From contig JANVCC010000014.1 in assembly GCA_025345505.1 (NCBI GenBank), positions 1,146,559-1,210,558 of the forward strand: 64,000 nucleotides of DNA, in the 5' to 3' direction. The notes beneath the pieces were generated by a model. The model was not told the origin of the DNA and did not search any database. It was given only the letters and a program-made list of their open reading frames with translations. The stretch is from Todiramphus chloris collaris. Its lineage: Eukaryota > Chordata > Aves > Coraciiformes > Alcedinidae. This document shows positions 1-11,300 of the stretch, piece by piece; positions within the stretch are counted from its first letter, which is position 1, and each line of letters opens with the position of its first letter. Made by a program: the position numbers and the translations under genes.

Positions 1-1861
1 GACTTCTGTGCTCATAGAGCAACCTTCTCTCTTTGAGTCAAGAAGGAAGGACTCAAGGATGGATAAAGGTCTAAGGAATATAGGAGAAAAGAGAGGTGCT
101 GAAGGAAGAGGATGTTAAGCACACTGTGGAGGAAAGGGTGGGAGGGTAAACAAAAAGAACAGAAAAATCAGAACTAGGTAGATAAATACAGTCTAATGGA
201 AATAGGACAAGTGCTCTTATTACATTAGTTTGTGGTTTCAGAGGTCTAGTCTCTGGACGTGAATCCAGAGTTTCAGTATCTTCCTTAAGCATGATCCAGT
301 ATTTATTTGGTCATCTAGCATGAGTAGCCAAGAATGCTTTGGCATTCCCCCAGAAGCTGGATGCTCAAATGCCAACTAGCAGATAAAGAATGAGCAGCTG
401 AAGCTATAGCCAGCTGGAGGTTCTGCTTCACACAGTCACCGTAAACACACTGCAGTCCTGTGTTGGTATTTAGCTGCTCTGATATGGCATCACATCTGAT
501 GCTTAAAATTCATTTAAATATCAATGATCTTCAAATTCTGCAATCACCATTCTGCACTTCAGTCATTTCCATCTGTATATCAGGTAATGATGGGTTGATC
601 CTTAAAACCCCTTAAAAGGCATGTTAGAATCAGGTGTGCATCTTGCCTGTTCAAGTCATGCCCAAGCCACTCACTGGTTAGTTAACAACATGTCATGAAT
701 CAACTCAGTGCAGAAGTACTGTATTTAAGGAATTTGTTTTGACAAACCAAAGCAGCTTGCTCGTGTGTTTTTTCCAAGTCGAGAGCAGAATTACACTGAC
801 AGCAGCCATGACAGGATTTCTCTGACCCATTAAGGTTATATGATGTGTCAGTTTATACATGCAGCTGCAGCATGCTGACCACAGCTGGCCTCTCTACTGG
901 CTCAGGAAACAGTGCAACCACATGAGCAACCATCAGTCTGTGGGCATGCAACTTTTTTTTGGCAAAGCATCTCAGAGAAAGTCCAAGCAGGAGTTTTGTT
1001 TTGTTTTGTTTTGTTTTTCCCCAGCATACTTCATTAGCTGCTTGGTCAGTCAAAGCAGCAAAGTAATTTCTCTGAACATTTGGGTTTTTTAGGGTGTGGG
1101 GGGAATCAATAAGACCTAGTCAGCCTCGTTTTGTTATTTGTGTTCGTGCCTGGCTGCTGCTGGATGCAACACCTCGCTTTGTCTGGAAAGTGAGCCAGTG
1201 CTCTGAACACATTACTCACAGGCTGCAGCTCCCGGCAAAGTCACCTTCATGACATGTGGGGAACACCGCACAGTGACTACAGCTTATGAGGGAACTCTGC
1301 AAAACCAAGTAGGGCAAGATACTATTCGTGTATAAACCCACTACCTGCACAGTGGCACATAACTGAGCCCTGTTACTTTTAAGGATGAGAAGGGCCATTA
1401 CAGCCCTTTGATTTGATTTTGATAACAAAAAAAATATGACAAGAGGCCAACTTTTCCCTACTGAGACTACTTTGTCCCTATGCTCCTCCTACAATCAAAG
1501 GAGCAGAAGGCTCCTGTAGATGGCTATTGAGAAGACTATCTCAGGCTCCTCTAGTATCCAGCTTAATGTGCGAATGCTTTTGGTGTTCAAGTCACAACTT
1601 CAGAGTGACCTTCTGGTGTCTTCTCCAAATGTTTCTCAGACCAGTAAGCTGTAACTCTGCTTCTAAGAACTGAGTAGGTTATGGCAGGTTGTGTTTGATC
1701 AAACAATTTAAAGAAATAACAGGAACCATATAATAAGGACTTCAGACCTTAGTATCATTTTTCATGCCAGACTCACCAAGACTCAGACAGGATTTCTCTT
1801 GGAACTGTAAGAAAACAAACCACAAGGAAACATAATTTGGTCTGTTTATACTATATCACTC
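1..1861. other. Intergenic, no gene seen
   Basis: Only short frames occur, with no family resemblance. A TTTTG run at 993-1018 is the only simple repeat that stands out. Confidence 0.6.
993..1018 (+). repeat. (TTTTG)n simple repeat
   Basis: About five units of TTTTG in a row, ending in a T run; possibly the decayed tail of an old retroposon. Confidence 0.75.
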
Positions 1862-2408
1862 CCCAGTGAGGCAGTTTGACCTTGGATGAATGCCAGGTGC
1901 CCACCAAGCCACTCTATCCCTTCCTCCCCTCCTCTCATCTGGACCAGGGGGCAGAAAATAAGATTAAATTCATGGGATAAAACAAAAGCAGTTCAATGAA
2001 GAAGCAAAGCAATGCCACGTGCAGAAGCAAAAGAAAACAAAGATTTATTCTCTACTTCCCATCAGCAGGTGGGAATGTCTGGTCCATTCTAGGAATCAGG
2101 GCTCCAAATGTGTAGTGGTTGCTCCATAGGACAAGCCAATACCCTCCACACACACCTTTTCCTAGCTTTTATAGTTCAGCTGACATCATAAAGTATGGAA
2201 TATCCCTTTGGTCAGCTGTCCCAGTTGTGTCCACTCCCAAAATCTTGTCCATCCCATTGGAAGGAGAATGTTGAAAAACAGCCTTGGTGCTGAATGAACT
2301 CTGCCCAGCAGCAGCCACAACACAGGTGTGTTATCAGCACCTTTCCAGCACAGCACTGGGAGGGCTGCTATGGGGAAAATTAACTCCAGCTCAGTGAGAA
2401 CAAACACA
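1862..2408 (-). mobile_element. Endogenous retrovirus LTR, minus strand
   Basis: Read on the minus strand it starts TGTGTTTG and has a U3 with GGAGTTAATTTTC and GACAGCTGACCAAAGGG, a TATA box (CTATAAAAGC, 2174-2165) and an AATAAA (2049-2044). A U5-like end follows, with GGTCCAGATGAG and GGCACCTGGC. The same 3' half recurs at 30113-30306. No internal retroviral genes adjoin it, so it is a solo LTR. The outer (low-coordinate) end is uncertain by some tens of bases. Confidence 0.7.
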
Positions 2409-2454
2409 CCCAGGAATAATAATTCCAGTAATAGAGCTCAGTAAAAGGATTAGT

Positions 2455-2825
2455 TTTATTTTACAGGGATTCAAGTACAAATTCAGCTTTGATTTTGTCA
2501 GATATGCTGTTAGAATGGGAAAGAATGAAAAAAAAAAAAAAAGAAGAAGACACACTGCACATTTCTTTTATGCATTTTTTTCTTGTGGAACAGTTGTTGA
2601 TTTTTTTTTCTCCCTCACAGATCCAAAGGCAAGCACTAGTCAGGTTGCCAGACTTGCAAGCCATGAATGCTCAGGATCTATCATTAGTGATTTTCTTGAC
2701 AATGCATCAGCTTATAAAAAAGTTGTCTGCCTTAGCTAAAAGCAAAGTTGATGATTCCCCTTTAAGAATAGAATATTGCATTTCCCCACTTATTCTACCT
2801 TGTTAGGTAAATAAAAGAGGTACTA
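2455..2825 (-). other. ASMT: Probable ASMT 3' untranslated region with AATAAA signal
   Basis: The first AATAAA on the minus strand after the ASMT stop is at 2460-2455, about 370 nt downstream. An A-rich stretch on the plus strand at 2528-2541 (a T run in the transcript) lies inside. The 3' end itself is inferred from the signal only. A second AATAAA at 2049-2044 belongs to the adjacent LTR. Confidence 0.5.
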
Positions 2826-3037
2826 TTATTTCCTTCCTAAAACAGCATCATAGAGTTTTCCAGTTCTCTTGACTTGAATTTCTCCAAAGCCAGCTGCTTC
2901 AAGGAGCTTGCTGTACTCTGCTGCTGTTCGCTCCTTCCCTTCTGTTTGGACCAACATATTCATTGAATACAGTTGAGTTTCTAAAGGCCCACTTTTATCT
3001 TCATTCAGAAGTGATTCAGCCAGCAGCACTCCACCAC
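2826..3037 (-). CDS. ASMT: ASMT coding exon 8 and stop
   Basis: Encodes residues 277-346, from [18 protein letters not shown] through [18 protein letters not shown] to YDAVLGRK and TAA at 2828-2826. The acceptor is ACTAG|GT. Confidence 0.97.
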
Positions 3038-6000
3038 CTAGTTGAATAAAGAGAAATAAAATACACACTGTGCTCTCAGAAAGTGAGATGGTTTTCAGCT
3101 GTTACTAGGCCAGATCCTAACCTTTAGTTTCAGGAAGCAGCAGCCTCTACATTAAGTCATATTTCAGCATTACAGAAGATAGCAAAAGACCAAAAGCATC
3201 AAAGCCTGTCTCTGCTTGGCTACATAGGTACTGATGTAGCAGGGCTGAAAGGAATGTTATAGCTGAGATAGAAATTTCCCATTTCCCCTAGTTGAAATCT
3301 ACAGGAGCTTACTGGTTTTCCTGAGAACCTGGCTCTGCTGGCAGTGTTTTCAAAGCTCAGAGGGTTTGATATGATGCTTAATGGGTTTTTTACTATGATG
3401 AATACACATATCTAAACTATACCCAAAATCCCCAATCCTTACACCTAACTGCCTTGAAAAAGGAGTCCCTGCAGAGAAGAAGACTAAAACTGGGAGCCAG
3501 ATAAGGAGGACTTAGACCAGACCCTGTTTGGTTCATCTGCACATGGCTGGCTTTGGAAAGCAAAAGACAATAAAGAAAACTCTGTGCTGAAACTCTGACA
3601 CCTAAATTGAGTACCAAGACTGGTGTACTTCATGTTACTGATAGGAGAGTCTCTCTACCCTTCAAAAGCTCACACTCACCAGGTTTGCAAGCCTTGTAGA
3701 CTTTTGCCAGCAGTTGCCTGCATTTGTCATCATCCCAATCGTGTAGTATCTTGGATAAAATATACAAATCAGCTTCTGGAATTGAATTGTTAAAGAAGTC
3801 TCCTGTAAAGCAAGAATAAATGTGTCACATAACCCCCCCAAAACACAGAGGGCAGAGCTAAGCAAATATTCTCAGTTCTGTCCACTTTTAAAGACTCTGG
3901 GATTGCCATGTCCATTACCCACATCAAACTGTTACCAGGTAAAAATCCTCCATGGCACTGCATAAGGGATTTTATTCTTGTTCAGTCTCACCCTATCAGA
4001 GAATCACAGAATTGTCATGGTTGTTGTCCAAGATCACTGTGTCTAAACATCAACAACAAGACAAACAAAACCCCAAAACAAACCAACCACCTCACCATCC
4101 CTCTAGAGCATGTTCTGAAGTGCTTTATCTACATGGTTTTTTTAATACCTCCAGGGATGGTGATTTCATCCCCTCCCTGGGCAGCCCGTAAGATCTGAAA
4201 AGAGCAGCAGCTCATCTGAAACAGCTTTTGATGCACAGAAAAGCATTTGAGTCTGTTTTCTCTAATGGCAGGAATTCAGATTCATAAAGCATTAAGGAGA
4301 GGAGATGGTTTCTCATGGTTTCTGTCATGGAAAAAAAGGAAATAATTTTCCCTTGTCTAAGCAATTGCACAAAGATCTTTAGTAACCACAGAGCTACATT
4401 GTAAAAAATCCAAACAAAAAAAAACCTCCAAATTTTTTGAAAGTTTTTTTAAGAACTCTTGTTCTGAAGAAATGAAATGGTTCTCTTCAGGAGCAAAGAG
4501 CTTCAGGGCTGCTAAATAACCAAGTCGAGCCTCTGATAGAAGGTAGCGGATTGCACAAATGGGACAGGCCTGTGGTAGCAATGAACTGCAGACTCAGGCT
4601 GCAGAGGCTGGGACACTCTGCACACAGAGGGGGCAGCTGGAGACCTGAGCCTCCAGTATGGTACCTCTGAGCAGAGACAAGGGGTTCAGGAGCAACAGCT
4701 GTGACAGCACTACACTGCTGTCTGCACCTACCCGCATGGAAAGTGATCCGATGCTCCTCAGGGGGAATAAATTGCTCTCTGGCCACTTGCACGACTTCTG
4801 GCAGGTCGTAAATTGTGACTGTGGAATTTGGATACAAAGAAACACACTCCCGGGCCAAAGCTCCTCCACCTCCTTTGGGAAAAGTGAAAGAAGGTCAGCA
4901 CTGACACAAAACCAACTTCTTCAGTAACAACCTCATGAAGAGATGCAGGTGATGGTGCATTCAACCTCACGGAAGCTGGCAAAGAACTCCCCACGTGTTG
5001 CTGAAAGGGAAGAGGAGGAGCAGGAAAGGCAATGGTTTCCATTTGCTCCACAAGAATCTGCAGGTCTCCTAGCACCCAGGTCTATGGAGTTATCCCCAGT
5101 CCTTACAGCTCTTTATGCAACCCATCAGCCAGACCCAGCTGTGGATGCTGGAAGGTAGGAAATGAAAAACAGAGCCACTGAACCAGGAGCTAGGGAAGCA
5201 GTGATGGAGCCCAAAAGGGAGTCTGACCCACAGATCACTGAAAAATTGGATCACTTCCATTGGAAGAGACCTTTCAGATCATTAACTCCAATCACCAAAC
5301 AAGCACTACCAAGTCACCACTAAACCATGTCCCTCAGCACCACATCTATACGTCTTTTAAATACCTCTAGGCATGGTGACTTCACCTGCCCAGTCAGAGT
5401 GGCCTCTTCCAGTGATTTACAGCCCTTTTTTTTTCCTAATATCCAAGCTAAACCTCCCCTGGCAGAACTTGAGGCCATTTCCTCCTCTCATCCTATCACT
5501 TGTTACTTGGAGGAAGAGACCGACCCCCACCTCACTACAACCTCCGTTCAGGTAGTTTTAGAAAGTGATAAACTGACGGATTTAGAAAGTGAAAAGGCCT
5601 CCTTTTCTCCAGGCTAAAAACTCCTGTTCCCTCAGTCACTCTTCGCAAGACTTGTGCTCCAGACTCTTCACCAGCCTTCTTGCTCTTCTTTGGACATGCC
5701 CCAGCACCTCAGCGCTGGCAGCACTGTCTGGCAGTACTCAGCAGCACTGGGACAGTAGGGCACTGCAGGGTAAGAGGCTGCTGACAGTATCTCAACAACA
5801 CTGACTGAAGGGGAGGAGGAAAAGAGTCTAGCACCAGAAGAATGAATCGAGCAAAGCATGAAAAAATGCCAGAGCTGCCACATACACAAGGATGGGCCAA
5901 TACTCAAATGAGACGCTGCAGAGACAGCATTCAGCTTCTTAATGTTCTCACCCCTCTCACACTTCTCTTTTTAACACAACCTAATCAGTGAAATGTCCCT

Positions 6001-9000
6001 TCTATGTCTGAGGTATGTCCTGCTTTCCATTGCTGTACCCATCATATAACATAGGAGTTCTTTTTCTTTCCAGAGCTTGTTAAAAGAAGACAGTTCAGCG
6101 GCTTCTTAAAGATCTACTGACACTCACCTCCTAGGTCATAGACCTGAGTGAAAGAGGAAAGGTCAAAAGCAGCAAGAACATCTCTGCCACAGATACTCCA
6201 TATTGAGTTCTGTCCAGCCATGAATTTCAGCATTTCTTCTTCTGATCTAGTAGTGCAAACAGACACAGCACATAAAAAAAGGTAACTTATAACATCCTTG
6301 GTAATTCCTATCGTAACTGTTATTACAAGTTTTAGTTTAAATACTATTCTCTGTTTTTATTGACCCAGAATACATCTTTTTTCCGTATAAGACTACCTCA
6401 AGTCTTACTGTAGCAGAAGGGTACAGCTATAGATTTGTACATTTAAATAGGGAATAAATATAAATAGTGCAGTCAAACAGTGTTATGCTGCTAATTCTCA
6501 GGCTTACAAAGGAGATTTTTTTCCCTTCAACAACCATTGCCTCTTTGCCGAGACTTCTGATAAGTTTTTCACAGTAGGGAATTATTTATCAGAGAGTGTC
6601 CTGGTAGTGGATATTGTTGAGGAAGGAAGATGCTGCATGATGGTTCAGGTGAGTTGGATTCTCACATCATCTGATTTACTTGTTCTGAGCCATAATTAAA
6701 AACATTAATTTTATCTACAATAAGAAGAATAACATCTCTATAAATACACTAAGATTACCTGTACATTGCTCCAAACGGGTCTTTAGATGAAATGCCAAAA
6801 GCTCTTTCATATTGGTTTCTTCCTTCTCTAAAATAACAACCAAGAAAAGGCAAATGTGTGTGGATTTCTTTCTTTTACCCCAAGCACAGCTCAGAGCTAT
6901 AGTTTCAGCTAATTCATCACAGTGGAATGTACTCAACTTTGTACAGAATATATGCCAGCCTGATTGTAATGGCTGTAAAGGCACCCTCATTTCCCACTAT
7001 AAAATATACTGATATATTTCTCAGTCCTTCACAAGAATGATGGGTTCTTTTCAAGTCCAGGTTGGATGGCGTTTTGAGAAACATGATTTAGTGGAAGGTG
7101 TCCCTGCCCATGACCAGGGGGGTGGAACTAGATGATCTTTAAGGTCCCGTCCAACCCAAACCATTCCGTTATTTATGGGAACACATCTCAAGTAAAGGTA
7201 TGAGACCAGTGTAGTCACCACCATCACACACACCACGTTTTGATCATCAGTTGCAGATTGGAACAAGTGATACTCCAACACGATATTAAACCACTCCTAT
7301 ACCTTTGCAACAGAACTATCCTTAGCCATCATTAGTCATCATCTACTTTGTTGATGCCTCCTCAGGTAAGAGACATTGTAATGATCAAGTGCTTTCCTGA
7401 AGGTCTAACACATGGAAATCTGATTCCCATATCATCTCCACCATCAGAAGGAAAAGGAAAACAAGAACATATACAAAGGGAAAACAAGAAAAACCAAGAA
7501 CACATATAGGCTAACAGATGAAATGATCTGTTGCTTTTTCATTTGGAGAAGCAACCAACATCTTCATTGTTCTTTTCAACAGAAACACCACTTGGAACAG
7601 ACACACATATGCTGCAAAACAGTCTGCAACAGAGAGCGCACAATGTTCCTTACCTCACAGCATCAGCCAGGTAGTGCCAGCACAAGTAGACTGTATTTGA
7701 GTAATACATCATAATATGATACTGAGACTTGGGACTTGATTTTGTAAGGTAGATATTGGAAATTTCTGTGTTTCTGTAGAGGGCTAAAGGGTGAAATATA
7801 CATATTTACTAACATGTATGATATGCCACATTGCCAAGACCATTGTACAGCATGGTATTTGTCACCAGAAGACGTCTATATGACCAAAGACGCAACCACA
7901 TTTCTTCTACAATCAGACCTGCCACTGCAATGAGCAGTGAGTGAGGGCTGCTGACAGGTGTGTTGCCCCATTCAATGTGAGTGAACACTATCTACCTACA
8001 CTTACTCCAGCACAAAACATTTGTTTCAAGAACAGCTAGAGGACTGCCTTACAAGTGGCATCATTTACCTATAGGCTTCTGCTATCAGAGGAAGCTTTGG
8101 GTATGTCCATTTTAAATGAGAAGCCCTTGCAGATGAGCCTTTTTTTTTGATCAACAAGGTCAGCAAGTGGGAGACAAGTCCCCAGAAATGCCAGCCACAC
8201 CTACCCTCTCTTGGTTCCTTAGGGCAGGACCTTCTGAAGACAGATGAATGCCTAAAGCACCCACAGAAATTTCCCCCACTGCCTGCAATGTGTCTGCAAT
8301 GGCATCATTCACCCATGGGACTGGCACAGAAAAGGAATATAAAAGATAATCCTGCTCTCCCTAAACGCATTGGGTAAGTACGGTAAACCCTATAGCAGGG
8401 CAAGGCAACACAAGCCAGAGCAGGGGACAGAACTTGGAAGATTCTGTCTAGTCCTGAGCAGCTGTCTGATGGTCACAGATCCCTTCTGACCATGTGGACT
8501 CAACATCTCTGATGCAAAGGCAAATCTACATTACCTCTCAGGTCAGACTAGCAAAATAACAAAATACTTCATATGATGGTAAAACCCCAAAGAAAAAGGA
8601 AATGTGTTTTTAAATCATGCTGTTGTCCATGAATCCTGGAATTTTGTTTTAAGGTTTAAAATCATGCCCACAACTCAGAGAAACTGAATTATCTTATACA
8701 AGGTCACCTGAAGGCTGTTGCACAAATAAGTCTAGGAATATAGAACCCTTCACCTGGGCTTTACTTTACAACTTTAATCATGCTGACATTTGCTGTTTCT
8801 CCTTCAGCTGAGGAGGGGATGGTGGTCCCAAGTGATTCTCTCCTCCTTCCAGCTACCGTAACTGGCCTAGCACTACATATCACCTCTACTCACATACCTT
8901 GCCTCACTTTCAAAAGCATCAGAGTTTTAAGCTTTTTAGTTTCTTCTCCTTCTTCTGCCTTTATTACCTCCTTCTTGTGTCAGCTCTACTGCCAAGAGCT

Positions 9001-11007
9001 TCAATCCCACACAGGCATCCAGAAGTCGTTCCATCCCTGTGGTGCTGGTACCCAACTGTGCAGCAATGGCATCTGAAGACAGAGGCTCTCCTGACTCCAG
9101 CAGAAGATCAAACACCCCCAACTCACAGGCAGTGAACATAACCTGCAGGTAGGGAAAGGTAGGAGTGAGGGATCAGGTAAAAGCACCAAATCTACTGCAT
9201 TTCTAAAGTTTCCGTGTCAGGGAAATTATACATATATTATTATACATTATAAATATATAATTTTTTTTTCATGCAAAGTTATATTTCATATAAACAAGTC
9301 CACTGATCAGACTGAGGTTTCTCTGAACACCAGTACTACCATGCAGTGCTTGTAGTGCACCTTCATTCATTTCCTCTTTTTTTTCTGGTGAGGCCAGACA
9401 ATGTTTTTGGCTCACAAAGGTTCACATTTAGAGACCAGGTTTTGGGTGTGAATGTTCCTGCCTCTTCCTTAGTTTCAGAGCACATTCTCTTGCTTACTGC
9501 CTGGAGAGCACAGAGGCAAGACTGTGTGGTGGTGGGTTTTCCTGTTGTTTTTGTTCTTGAACTAAGGATCTAATGTATGCTCCAGTGAACTCCGGAGTAG
9601 CTTGCAAAAAGGAGTAATATCCCACGCTGTGGACCCTATTTTCAGGGAATAATGTGCATGATTACAGCAGGAGGTTCCTCTCAGCCAAAAGGACTTCCTT
9701 ATTGATGCCAGAAGAATTACCCTGTCTTTTTATAGGGAAGCTGTGTAACATCACCAGGAACAGCTCTCAACCTTCAAAGAGATGTATGTAACCATATATT
9801 AAAAAAACCCACATTCTCCTTTAGCTGTACACAGTTAAGTTTACAAGTCTTAGCCTATTTCTCTGGCCACACAAACATTTCCTAAAACATTAACAAAGGC
9901 ATCAACTCAATTGACTTCCTGTATCTACAATGGTTTTCTAAAGTTCATGGGAATCTCCTTTTACCCTTAGTAAGAATACGATTTAACCAAATCTGAGCTA
10001 GTCTCTCAAAAACATAGTTCCAGTGTTAATTTGGACACTCCTTTTTCTCACGAAGCAAAAGGGTTTTTCATTAACAGTTTTTCCTCTTCTTATTTTCAGC
10101 TTTGCCTTTCAGGAGCCTTAGGATGCAGCAGCATTTGCACAACCTAAACATTCCTTCCATTTCCATGTTGGCCAGAGGTGCAGCAAGGGACAGTAGGAAA
10201 GGTAACTAAATAGTAAATGAGGAAAAAAATCTCAGACTGCACTGGATATTATAATTTTATGACAATGTCCTTACACAGGCAAATAACATTGGTAAACAAT
10301 AAGGAAACTGAAACTACTGCTTCTACCTTTGTGCCTTAATCAAATGTTTTTTGGAAAAAAAGTGATAATTTGGAGTCTTTCTTCCACCTGAAAAGAAGCA
10401 ATACAGAGAAGTTTTCAAGGTCAGCCTTCTGCATAGTAGATACATAATAATACATGGGAGAGGGAAGGACATTCTTTGAGAAGATATTTGAAAAAGTCTT
10501 GTTCTTTGAGTGGTTTAACAGGGAGGGAAAAAGGCAATTCAAGGCAGTTCTCAGTTTCTCAGACTCCAAAAATAAAAAGTAGGAAGTCATCTCACCACTG
10601 AAGGAACCTTCCACATTTGAGGCAGTCAGACAGCAAGGCCTCAGCTATAAACTCGGGTGTTTTTTATAGTCTCATGCAGAGACAAGGTCTGCTCATCCAA
10701 GCCAATAAAATCCAGAAAGGTCTCAATAAATGGTAAGTCTATCCTGAGTGGTCAGGTCACTTTAAAATATTTCTTCTTTTCAAATTTCCTTCCTGTCTAG
10801 ATGAGCAGACAGGATGCTTTCATATGGCATGCTTTTCATTCCCAAGACTTAGATTCAGAAGCTAAAATGAGATCCTTGAATTTTTCCATCTGCATACTCT
10901 TAGACATCTATCCAAGACTGAGTTATATTTCTTACCTTTGAGATTAAAAATCCATTGTTGTATTGCAAGATGATTTGAGGATAGTCAAGGTCTCCCGTGG
11001 AACTCAT
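2826..11007 (-). CDS. ASMT: Acetylserotonin O-methyltransferase, 8 coding exons, intact
   Basis: Makes melatonin by moving a methyl group from S-adenosylmethionine to N-acetylserotonin; cytosolic, in pineal and retina. Coding exons (minus strand, 5' to 3'): 11007-10936, 9142-8968, 7783-7654, 6827-6759, 6246-6128, 4872-4732, 3802-3680, 3037-2826. They total 1041 nt, 346 residues plus stop, the same length as chicken ASMT. Every junction has GT/AG and the phases match. The N-terminal half is the winged-helix dimerisation region (starts [11 protein letters not shown]). The SAM-binding fold has the DLGGGGG loop at about 186-192 and GDFF at 236-239, and the catalytic His-Asp is in LHDWDD (H256, D257). 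It ends YDAVLGRK. The start is the first ATG of the conserved N-terminus, with A at -3. No frameshift or lost key residue is seen. Identification rests on remembered family sequence and is very secure. Confidence 0.97.
3680..3802 (-). CDS. ASMT: ASMT coding exon 7 (catalytic His-Asp)
   Basis: Encodes residues 236-277: [18 protein letters not shown], then [10 protein letters not shown] with the catalytic base His256 and Asp257, then the helix ending YKACKPG. The acceptor is TTTACAG|GA and the donor CCTG|GTGAG. Confidence 0.96.
3999..4190 (-). mobile_element. CR1 3' fragment in ASMT intron 6
   Basis: On the minus strand it reads as a CR1 3' end: the plus strand starts AGAATCACAGAAT and later has ACCTCCAGGGATGGTGA and CTGGGCAGCCCG. 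An A/C-rich insert (about 4046-4092) interrupts it. It lies in the sense direction of ASMT. Confidence 0.7.
4732..4872 (-). CDS. ASMT: ASMT coding exon 6
   Basis: Encodes residues 189-236: the rest of the glycine loop, then [22 protein letters not shown], where the acidic residue after beta-2 contacts SAM in this family. The chosen acceptor is CCCAAAG|GAGG, which gives five glycines as in chicken. A second AG three bases downstream would give four. The donor is GCGG|GTAGG. Confidence 0.93.
5240..5730 (-). mobile_element. CR1 3' fragment in ASMT intron 5
   Basis: Minus-strand CR1 consensus landmarks in order: TGGAAGAGACCTTTCAGATC, ACCTCTAGGCATGGTGAC, AAACCTCCCCTGGC, CTTTTCTCCAGGCT and CTTTGGACATGCCCCAGCAC (all plus-strand text). 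A short tandem duplication (TTTAGAAAGTGA at about 5554 and 5580) is inserted in it. No usable reading frame remains. Confidence 0.78.
6128..6246 (-). CDS. ASMT: ASMT coding exon 5
   Basis: Encodes residues 149-189: [16 protein letters not shown], the segment before the SAM fold, and the start of the glycine loop (VYDLG). The acceptor is CTAG|A and the donor GGAG|GTGAG. The glycine-rich motif is split across this junction. Confidence 0.95.
6759..6827 (-). CDS. ASMT: ASMT coding exon 4
   Basis: Encodes residues 126-149 ([23 protein letters not shown]) between a TTTTAG acceptor and an AG|GTAATC donor. It is 69 nt, and phases match exons 3 and 5. Confidence 0.95.
7045..7172 (+). mobile_element. 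CR1 3' fragment in ASMT intron 3
   Basis: Has CCAGGTTGGATGGCG, GGTGTCCCTGCCCATG, GGAACTAGATGATCTTTAAG and TCCAACCCAAACCATTC, the 3' end of a plus-strand CR1, lying antisense to ASMT. It is only about 130 bases, 5' truncated. Confidence 0.82.
7654..7783 (-). CDS. ASMT: ASMT coding exon 3
   Basis: Encodes residues 83-126, including [19 protein letters not shown] and the aromatic stretch [13 protein letters not shown]. The acceptor is TTTAG|CC and the donor GTGAG|GTAAGG. It is short, with no ATG-initiated reading frame of useful length, and was found by matching the family. Confidence 0.94.
8968..9142 (-). CDS. ASMT: ASMT coding exon 2
   Basis: Encodes residues 25-82 plus one base of 83. Begins V-M-F-T-A-C-E-L-G after a CTGCAG acceptor and continues through the winged-helix segment [12 protein letters not shown] and [19 protein letters not shown]. 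The donor is GGAG|GTAATA; reading through it adds a false NKGRRR tail. Confidence 0.96.
9143..10935 (-). other. ASMT: ASMT intron 1, nothing recognised
   Basis: 1793 bases between exons 1 and 2. No repeat or second gene recognised; an AT-rich patch lies around 9230-9270. Confidence 0.6.
10936..11007 (-). CDS. ASMT: ASMT coding exon 1
   Basis: Encodes residues 1-24 ([11 protein letters not shown] to NNGFLISK). The donor reads CAAAG|GTAAG on the minus strand and the exon ends in phase 0. Any upstream noncoding exon cannot be told from the sequence alone. Confidence 0.95.
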
Positions 11008-11300
11008 CTTTCTGGACTGAGGCACAGATTCTCTGGTCCTCTTAGTTTAAATAAGCTTCTTTCCACCAGGCACAGAGCACACCAGCTGATCCACTTAATC
11101 TTATTGCTTCTGAGAAGCACGCTGGTTACAAAACCTGTTAGCTAAGTTATCTGGCTTCAGTGGGTCTTTCTACCAGGTTCGGCTGTTTGTTTGGCTCTTC
11201 CATCATCAAGTGCAAAGCTAAAGAAGCAGTGCAGATTAAAGCTTTCATTGTCAGTTCAGCAGTCAGTTAGCACGCTGACATGTACTTCAGAAGCACTTGA
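11008..11300 (-). promoter_or_regulatory. ASMT: Candidate ASMT promoter with pineal-type TAATCT sites
   Basis: Just upstream of the ASMT start (minus strand), TTATTTAAA at 11054-11046 is a TATA-like box about 40 bases from the ATG. TAATCT occurs at 11096-11101 (plus) and 11238-11233 (minus). TAATC(C/T) is the known CRX/OTX2 site (pineal regulatory element) of melatonin-pathway genes. The positions are seen; the function is inferred, and the transcription start is not known. Confidence 0.4.

Noticed and set aside
8936..8967. Tail NKGRRRRRN after ASMT exon 2
   Set aside because: Read-through past a good donor (GGAG|GTAATA); the next exon joins in phase with the conserved sequence.
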